From: UBA4615 sp044368415
GTDB taxonomy: Bacteria; Pseudomonadota; Gammaproteobacteria; Burkholderiales; Burkholderiaceae_E
Length of the DNA stretch: 64,000 bases
Assembly: GCA_044368415.1 (NCBI GenBank)
Contig: JBIPLJ010000017.1
Location: 1 to 64,000 of the forward strand
Direction of reading: 5' to 3'
The position numbers were made by a program, and so were the translations under genes. Of this stretch, positions 59,756 to 64,000 are shown one piece after another. Every line of letters begins with the position of its first letter. Within the stretch, counting starts at the first letter, position 1. The notes under the pieces were generated by a model. It was not told where the DNA came from, did no database searches, and was given only the letters and a program-made list of their open reading frames with translations.

Positions 59756-60766
59756 CTACTTCACCATTTTTACGCTGCGATCCAGGAACTCGTTCGTGTA
59801 CGCGCTCTTCACGTCGAACGGCTTGTCCAGACCGATGTACTCCAGCACCAGGCCGTAGTCGGCCTTCATCCGCACGTCGTCGTGGAGGCCGAGCGCGACC
59901 TCGCGCGAGGTCCTGTCGCTCATCAGCGTCGCGACCCGCTTCCAGCTGGTGAGCGCGTTGTCGAACTTGAGCGCGCCGCTGGCCTCGATCAGCGCCTGCA
60001 CACACGGCTCGGGCAGCGCGATGCAGGCGGCGAACGCACGCTGCGTGACCTTCACGAAGCGGTCCAACAGCGGCCGGTTCTTCGCGAGGAACTCGGCGTT
60101 GACGATCACCGAGTTGCCGTACGGATTCAGGCCTGCGTCCTTCCACGCGAGGAAGCCCATGTCGTCGCCGAGCGCGCGATGGAAGATGGGGTGGAGGTTG
60201 TAGAACGAGGTGGTGGCATCGATCGACTTGGCCTTGAGCGCAGACAGCTTGGCGTTCGCGTCGATGTTCACCCAGGTGACCGACTTCGGATCCATGCCAT
60301 TGGACTTCGCGAGCGCCGGCCACATCGTGCGCGCGCCATCGCCCGCCGGATTGCCGATCTTCTTGCCGACGAGGTCCTTGACCGACCTGATGCCCGAGCT
60401 CTCGAGCCAGTAGAAGCCCTGCGGCGAGTTCGCGTAAACGTTGAAGACGGCGACGAGGTCCGCGCCCTTGCCGCGCGCCACCAGGACGCCGCCCATGTCA
60501 GCCACGCCGATCGGGTTCGCGCCCGCGCCGACCTTCTGCGTGGCCAGCGCCGAGCCGCGGCCCGGCTCGAGGTTCAGGTCGATGCCTTCTTTGACGTACC
60601 AACCCTGCTTCTTGGCGAAGTAGTAGGGGGCGTGGTCACTGCCCGGCACCCCGTCGAGCGCGAAGTCGACCTTAGTCTGCGCGCCGACCGCGGCCGCGCC
60701 GAGCAGCGCGGTGCAGAGGGTCGCAACCTGTGTCGCGCGCGCGGTGAACCCTTGCATCGTTGCCAT
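59756..60766 (-). CDS. ABC transporter substrate-binding protein (NMT1/TauA type), orphan
   Basis: A 336-residue periplasmic binding protein: leader MATMQGFTARATQVATLCTA ending in VGAQ, then VDFALDGVPGSDHAPYYFAKKQGWYVKEGIDLNLEPG, LVGKKIGNPAGDGARTMWPALA and PYGNSVIVNAEFL. It belongs to the nitrate/taurine/pyrimidine class; the ligand could be a pyrimidine precursor, aromatic acid or sulfonate. GAGGAG lies just before the ATG at 60766. No permease or ATPase is adjacent, so it may have lost or share its transporter. Confidence 0.88.
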   Translation of the reverse strand: MATMQGFTARATQVATLCTALLGAAAVGAQTKVDFALDGVPGSDHAPYYFAKKQGWYVKEGIDLNLEPGRGSALATQKVGAGANPIGVADMGGVLVARGKGADLVAVFNVYANSPQGFYWLESSGIRSVKDLVGKKIGNPAGDGARTMWPALAKSNGMDPKSVTWVNIDANAKLSALKAKSIDATTSFYNLHPIFHRALGDDMGFLAWKDAGLNPYGNSVIVNAEFLAKNRPLLDRFVKVTQRAFAACIALPEPCVQALIEASGALKFDNALTSWKRVATLMSDRTSREVALGLHDDVRMKADYGLVLEYIGLDKPFDVKSAYTNEFLDRSVKMVK

Positions 60767-60814
60767 CTCGCTCCTCGCCTGTCATCGTGCTGCGGGCGGC
60801 CTCGGACTGACTCA

Positions 60815-60831
60815 GGTCGATGGTATCGACC
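60815..60831. promoter_or_regulatory. Palindrome in a divergent intergenic region
   Basis: GGTCGAT, three bases, ATCGACC (7-base perfect arms) lies about 50 bp upstream of the orphan binding-protein start. It could be an operator for that gene or the divergent hydrolase gene. No clear promoter was found around it. Confidence 0.3.
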
Positions 60832-61036
60832 GGTTTCCGAGGGTGTCAACGCCGTGCGGTGCCCGTGTGCATGCGCGCCGGAAGCCTCGCGATCGGCTCG
60901 CTCGACGCGCCGGGCTTCGAGATCGGCGCGATGCCGGCTCTAGAGCCCGCCCTCCACACCCGCGCTTGCCAGCCCGCGAACCTCGGCGCACGGTGGGACG
61001 TCTCCCATCACGGGCCGCCTCCCCGCGCCACCGACC

Positions 61037-62320
61037 TTGACCGATCCGACTGCCTCGCCCCGCGCCACACGCGCCAGCGGCCCCGTGCTGCATGCGGCCG
61101 ACCTGCGCGGCCTCGCCCGCCTCGGCATCGATGCCGTGACCGGTGTCACCGATATCGTCGAAGGCATGCACGCCGCGATCGCGCAGCCCTCGTGGCCGCT
61201 CGGGCCGGCCGGGCCGGCGCGCGCCCGCGGCCTGAGCGGCTTCGTCTATCGCACCGTGCGCGGCACCACGCGTGCCGTCGGCGCTGGGCTGGACGCGGTG
61301 CTGGGCGGCGTCGGGTCGGTCGCCAGGCCCGCTGCGCCGGGACACGCCCCCTCCGCGCGCCGCGAGGCCCTGCTCGCCGCGCTCAACGGCGTCTGGGGTG
61401 ACCACCTCGTCGCCACCGGCAATCCGCTCGCGATTCCGATGACGCTGCGCGTCGACGGGCGCGTAATCGACCCCGCGGTGGGCTCCTCGCACGGCGACGG
61501 CCGCCGGCTGCTGGTGATGGTCCACGGGCTGTGCATGAACGACCTGCAGTGGCGCAGCAACGGCCACGACCACGGCGCGATGCTCGCCGAGACGGCGGGC
61601 TGGACGACGCTGCATGTCCACTACAACACCGGGCTACGCGTGGCGGACAACGGGCGCGCGCTCGACGCCCTGCTCGAGGACCTGCTCTCGCTTTGGCCGG
61701 TGCGCGTCGAGGCGCTCGTGCTGCTCTGCCATAGCATGGGCGGCCTCGTCGCACGCAGCGCCTGCCACGCGGCGACCGCGGCCGACCATCGCTGGCCCGC
61801 GTCGCTGTCGGCGATGGTTTGCCTCGGCACGCCGCACCACGGCGCCCCGCTCGAGCGACTCGGCCACATCGTCGACCGCACACTCGGCGCGAGCCCGTAC
61901 GGCGTGCCGCTCGCACGGCTCGGACGGGGCCGCAGCGCTGGCATCACCGACCTGCGCCACGGACTGCTGCGCGATGAGGACCGTGCGGGCGACGACCGGT
62001 TCGCCCATGCACACGACACGCGCGTACCAACGCCGCTGCCGGCGGGCGTGCCGGTCTACCTGGTCGCCGCCACCACCGCGGCGCGCGTCGGCGGACGGCG
62101 CGACACCTGGGTCGGCGACGGCATGGTGCCGCTGGCGAGCGCGCTCGGCGAGCATCCCGATCCGGCCTTCGCGCTCGGCGTGCCGCGCGCACGCCGCTTG
62201 ATGGTCGCCGCGGCCAACCACTGGGACCTGCTCGAGCACCCCAAGGTCGCGGCGCGCTTGCGCCGCTGGCTCGGCGGCCCGGCGCGCCTCACTCCACCGG
62301 CACCGGCCGCAGCGCGTTGA
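61037..62320 (+). CDS. Lipase/esterase-like alpha/beta hydrolase
   Basis: A roughly 427-residue hydrolase. Oxyanion region LLVMVHGLCMNDLQW (about 157-171), nucleophile elbow CHSMGG (about 231-236, GHSMGG in relatives), and late Asp/His in GDGMVPLAS and AANHWDLLEHP. The first ~135 residues are helical (ADLRGLARLGIDAVTGVTDIVEGMHAA) and resemble polyhydroxyalkanoate/lipase N-domains of betaproteobacteria. The TTG start is weak; a GTG at 61085 is an alternative. Its last 32 bases overlap the convergent cytochrome gene. Confidence 0.78.
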   Translation: MTDPTASPRATRASGPVLHAADLRGLARLGIDAVTGVTDIVEGMHAAIAQPSWPLGPAGPARARGLSGFVYRTVRGTTRAVGAGLDAVLGGVGSVARPAAPGHAPSARREALLAALNGVWGDHLVATGNPLAIPMTLRVDGRVIDPAVGSSHGDGRRLLVMVHGLCMNDLQWRSNGHDHGAMLAETAGWTTLHVHYNTGLRVADNGRALDALLEDLLSLWPVRVEALVLLCHSMGGLVARSACHAATAADHRWPASLSAMVCLGTPHHGAPLERLGHIVDRTLGASPYGVPLARLGRGRSAGITDLRHGLLRDEDRAGDDRFAHAHDTRVPTPLPAGVPVYLVAATTAARVGGRRDTWVGDGMVPLASALGEHPDPAFALGVPRARRLMVAAANHWDLLEHPKVAARLRRWLGGPARLTPPAPAAAR

Positions 62321-63653
62321 CCACGCGCTGGTCTACGGCCGGGGCGGAATGGCCCCAGCTGTTGCGCAGCCAGTTCACCAGTGCGGCCGCCTCACGGTCG
62401 TCGAGACCGGGGCCGGCCGGCGGCATGCCGTAGGGCCGGGGGTTCGCGCGGGTGGCCGGCGGGAAGCCGCCGTGCAGCACCGCGCGGATCGCGTTGACCG
62501 GCGAGGCCATCGTCAGCGTGCGGTTGCCGGCGAGGACGGGCCAGTGCGGCGGTGCGCCTTCGCCCTGCTCGCCGTGGCAGTCGGCGCAGCGCTCGCGATA
62601 GAGCCGCGCGCCGAGCTCGAGCGATGCGCTGCCTGGACGGAGGTCCGCGCGCCCCGGTGCCGCCGGCGGCTCGATGAGAGGCAGCGCGCGCAGGTAGATC
62701 GCCATTGCCTCGAGGTCGGCGGGTACCAGGTACTGCAGGCTGTTGGCCACCACCTGCGCCATCGGGCCGCTCGCGACCGCACGCGCATTCAAGCCCGCAC
62801 CCAGCCATTCGCGCGTCTCGGCCTGCGTCCACGCGGCGACGCCGCCGTCGCGCCCGTCGAGCAGCGAGGGGACATGCCAGCCCTCCAGGGGCGCCGCAGC
62901 CCCGCCGAGTGGCGCGCCCCGCGGGGCGCCGAGCGCGTTGCGCGCGGTGTGGCAGGCGCCGCAGTGGCCCAGTCCCTGCACGAGGTAGGCGCCGCGGTTC
63001 CATACCGCATCGCGCGCCGGATCGGGCTCGAATCGCCCCGGGCGGAAGAACAGCAGCAACCAGCCGTCGAGCAGCCCGGGCAGGTTCCACGGGAAGCGCA
63101 GCGCGTGCGGCCGGTTCGGCGCGTGCACCGGCGCGAGGCTGCGCAAATAGGCATGCAGCGCGTCGGCATCCGCGTCCGACACCCGCGTGTAGTCGGTGTA
63201 CGGGAACGCCGGATAGAGCGCGTGGCCGTCCCGAGAACGGCCCTCGCGCAGCGCGCGCCGGAAATCGTCAGCGTTCCAGGCGCCGAGACCGGTCTCGACA
63301 TCGGGCGTGAGGTTCGACGCATGGATCGTGCCGAAGGGCGTCACGATGCCGCGGCCGCCTGCGTAGGGCGCGCCGCCGCGCGCGGTGTGGCAGCCGGCGC
63401 AGTTCCCGGCAAGCGCGAGGTAGGCGCCGCGGGCCACCGGGTCGGCCGAGGACGGGTCGGGTGCGGCAGCGGGCGTGGCTGGTACCGCGGTTGCCGAGGT
63501 TGCCACCCAGGCGTTTGTCACGGACGTGACGATCTCGCCGGGCGACCCGCCGGCCGGCGTCGCGTGACGCCCGATCAGTGTGGCGAGTACGAGCCCGATG
63601 ACCCCCAGCAGCAGCAGCAGCAGTCCGGCATTGCGGCGCGTGCGCGGGTTCAT
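62289..63653 (-). CDS. Three-haem c-type cytochrome (alcohol dehydrogenase cytochrome subunit type)
   Basis: A 454-residue membrane-anchored cytochrome: an N-terminal helix (NAGLLLLLLGVIGLVLATLIG) then three haem-binding motifs, CAGCH, CGACH and CADCH, each with a distal Met region (e.g. GMPPAGPGLDDREAAALVNWL). Three haems in this layout match the cytochrome subunits of membrane alcohol/aldehyde dehydrogenases that pass electrons to the respiratory chain. No dehydrogenase subunit is in view. Its start overlaps the stop of the upstream cytochrome (ATGA, 63650-63653). Confidence 0.9.
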   Translation of the reverse strand: MNPRTRRNAGLLLLLLGVIGLVLATLIGRHATPAGGSPGEIVTSVTNAWVATSATAVPATPAAAPDPSSADPVARGAYLALAGNCAGCHTARGGAPYAGGRGIVTPFGTIHASNLTPDVETGLGAWNADDFRRALREGRSRDGHALYPAFPYTDYTRVSDADADALHAYLRSLAPVHAPNRPHALRFPWNLPGLLDGWLLLFFRPGRFEPDPARDAVWNRGAYLVQGLGHCGACHTARNALGAPRGAPLGGAAAPLEGWHVPSLLDGRDGGVAAWTQAETREWLGAGLNARAVASGPMAQVVANSLQYLVPADLEAMAIYLRALPLIEPPAAPGRADLRPGSASLELGARLYRERCADCHGEQGEGAPPHWPVLAGNRTLTMASPVNAIRAVLHGGFPPATRANPRPYGMPPAGPGLDDREAAALVNWLRNSWGHSAPAVDQRVVNALRPVPVE

Positions 63654-64000
63654 CGCCCGAGCCCGCCGCAGTCGAGCGGCATCCTGGCCGGCAGTGCCAC
63701 GGCGGGTCGCGCCGCCGACGGCACGGGCTGCGATGCGAGCCAGGCGGTGACCGCCGCGATGTCCTCGGCCGGCAACCGGCGCGCGATCGTCGCCATGCAG
63801 TCGGGCGCCATCGCGCGGCGCGTGCCGTTGAGCCATGCGCCGAATTGCGCGTTCAGGTAGTCGCGGGGCAACCCGAGCAACCCCGGCACTGACGGCTGCG
63901 CGCCCAGCAGCGCCTCGCCGTGGCAGGCTGTGCAGGCGGGCAGCTCGCGCGACGGGTCGCCCGCGACCACCAGCCGGCGGCCGCGCTCGAGCACTTCCAG
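63650..64000 (-). CDS. c-type cytochrome, C-terminal part (runs off the window)
   Basis: The visible 116 codons hold a CTACH haem motif in LPACTACHGEALLGAQPSVPGLLG and a distal Met in MAPDCMATIARRLPAEDIAAVTAWLAS, the tail of a class I cytochrome domain. The 5' end lies beyond 64000, so haem number is unknown. The stop overlaps the start of the three-haem gene, so both are one operon, perhaps with a dehydrogenase further right. Confidence 0.85.
   Translation of the reverse strand: MEVLERGRRLVVAGDPSRELPACTACHGEALLGAQPSVPGLLGLPRDYLNAQFGAWLNGTRRAMAPDCMATIARRLPAEDIAAVTAWLASQPVPSAARPAVALPARMPLDCGGLGR

Noticed and set aside
1..64000. tRNA, rRNA, integrase, attachment sites or defence genes
   Set aside because: Looked for by eye in gaps and next to the mobile-element end; none could be supported.

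Overview
The window is very GC-rich (about 70 %, estimated by eye) and densely coded. It looks like a chromosome segment of a betaproteobacterium, most likely Burkholderiales. The clues are the argS-SPOR-dsbA run, the dacC-dat-ybeD-lipB-lipA run, the rsmI/lpoA-yraN-dolP arrangement, a birA next to a VanZ-type gene, and heavy use of ABC importers. No tRNA, rRNA, CRISPR array or prophage was seen. Organism assignment is inference from gene content and order only.

Layout. 1-1143 is a decayed zone: the 5' end of an IS630-type element, the first ~55 codons of a TfdA/TauD dioxygenase, and a DUF1223 gene broken by two short tandem duplications and a 1-bp deletion. 1185-15678 is an amide/peptide-handling region: MocR/LysN-type aminotransferase, two amidase-signature enzymes, an M81 (MlrC-like) peptidase, an MFS carrier and a complete Dpp-type ABC importer with a fused double ATPase. 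15679-16197 holds a Na+/H+ antiporter fragment and apparently non-coding DNA. A second Dpp-type binding protein follows on the minus strand.

18015-39547 is mostly housekeeping: birA, a VanZ protein, a thioredoxin-like ferredoxin, dacC, D-amino acid transaminase, ybeD, arginase, lipB, lipA, a TlpA-like redoxin, M48 protease with LemA, dolP, yraN, lpoA, rsmI, and the operon argS-SPOR-dsbA-SDR-metal receptor-rlpA.

39631-50548 is accessory and regulatory. An Acg-type nitroreductase/MarR pair sits behind a sharp promoter with two operators. A long minus-strand catabolic operon (ADH remnant, NitT/TauT-type importer, SDR, [2Fe-2S] ferredoxin, cytochrome P450, GST) is read from a promoter whose -10 box lies inside a perfect palindrome beside a divergent TetR gene. 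This is the most promising system in the window: an apparently complete uptake-plus-oxidation module for an unidentified substrate.

50718-64000 carries a META lipoprotein, a Baeyer-Villiger-type flavin monooxygenase, a DUF993 protein, a diguanylate cyclase with a degenerate I-site, plsB, a DUF2855 protein, an orphan NMT1/TauA-type binding protein, a lipase-like hydrolase, and a three-haem c-type cytochrome overlapping a second cytochrome that runs off the window. Pseudogenes (IS630 neighbour, DUF1223, antiporter, chimeric SDR, ADH) and short tandem repeats recur, suggesting ongoing small-scale slippage and deletion.
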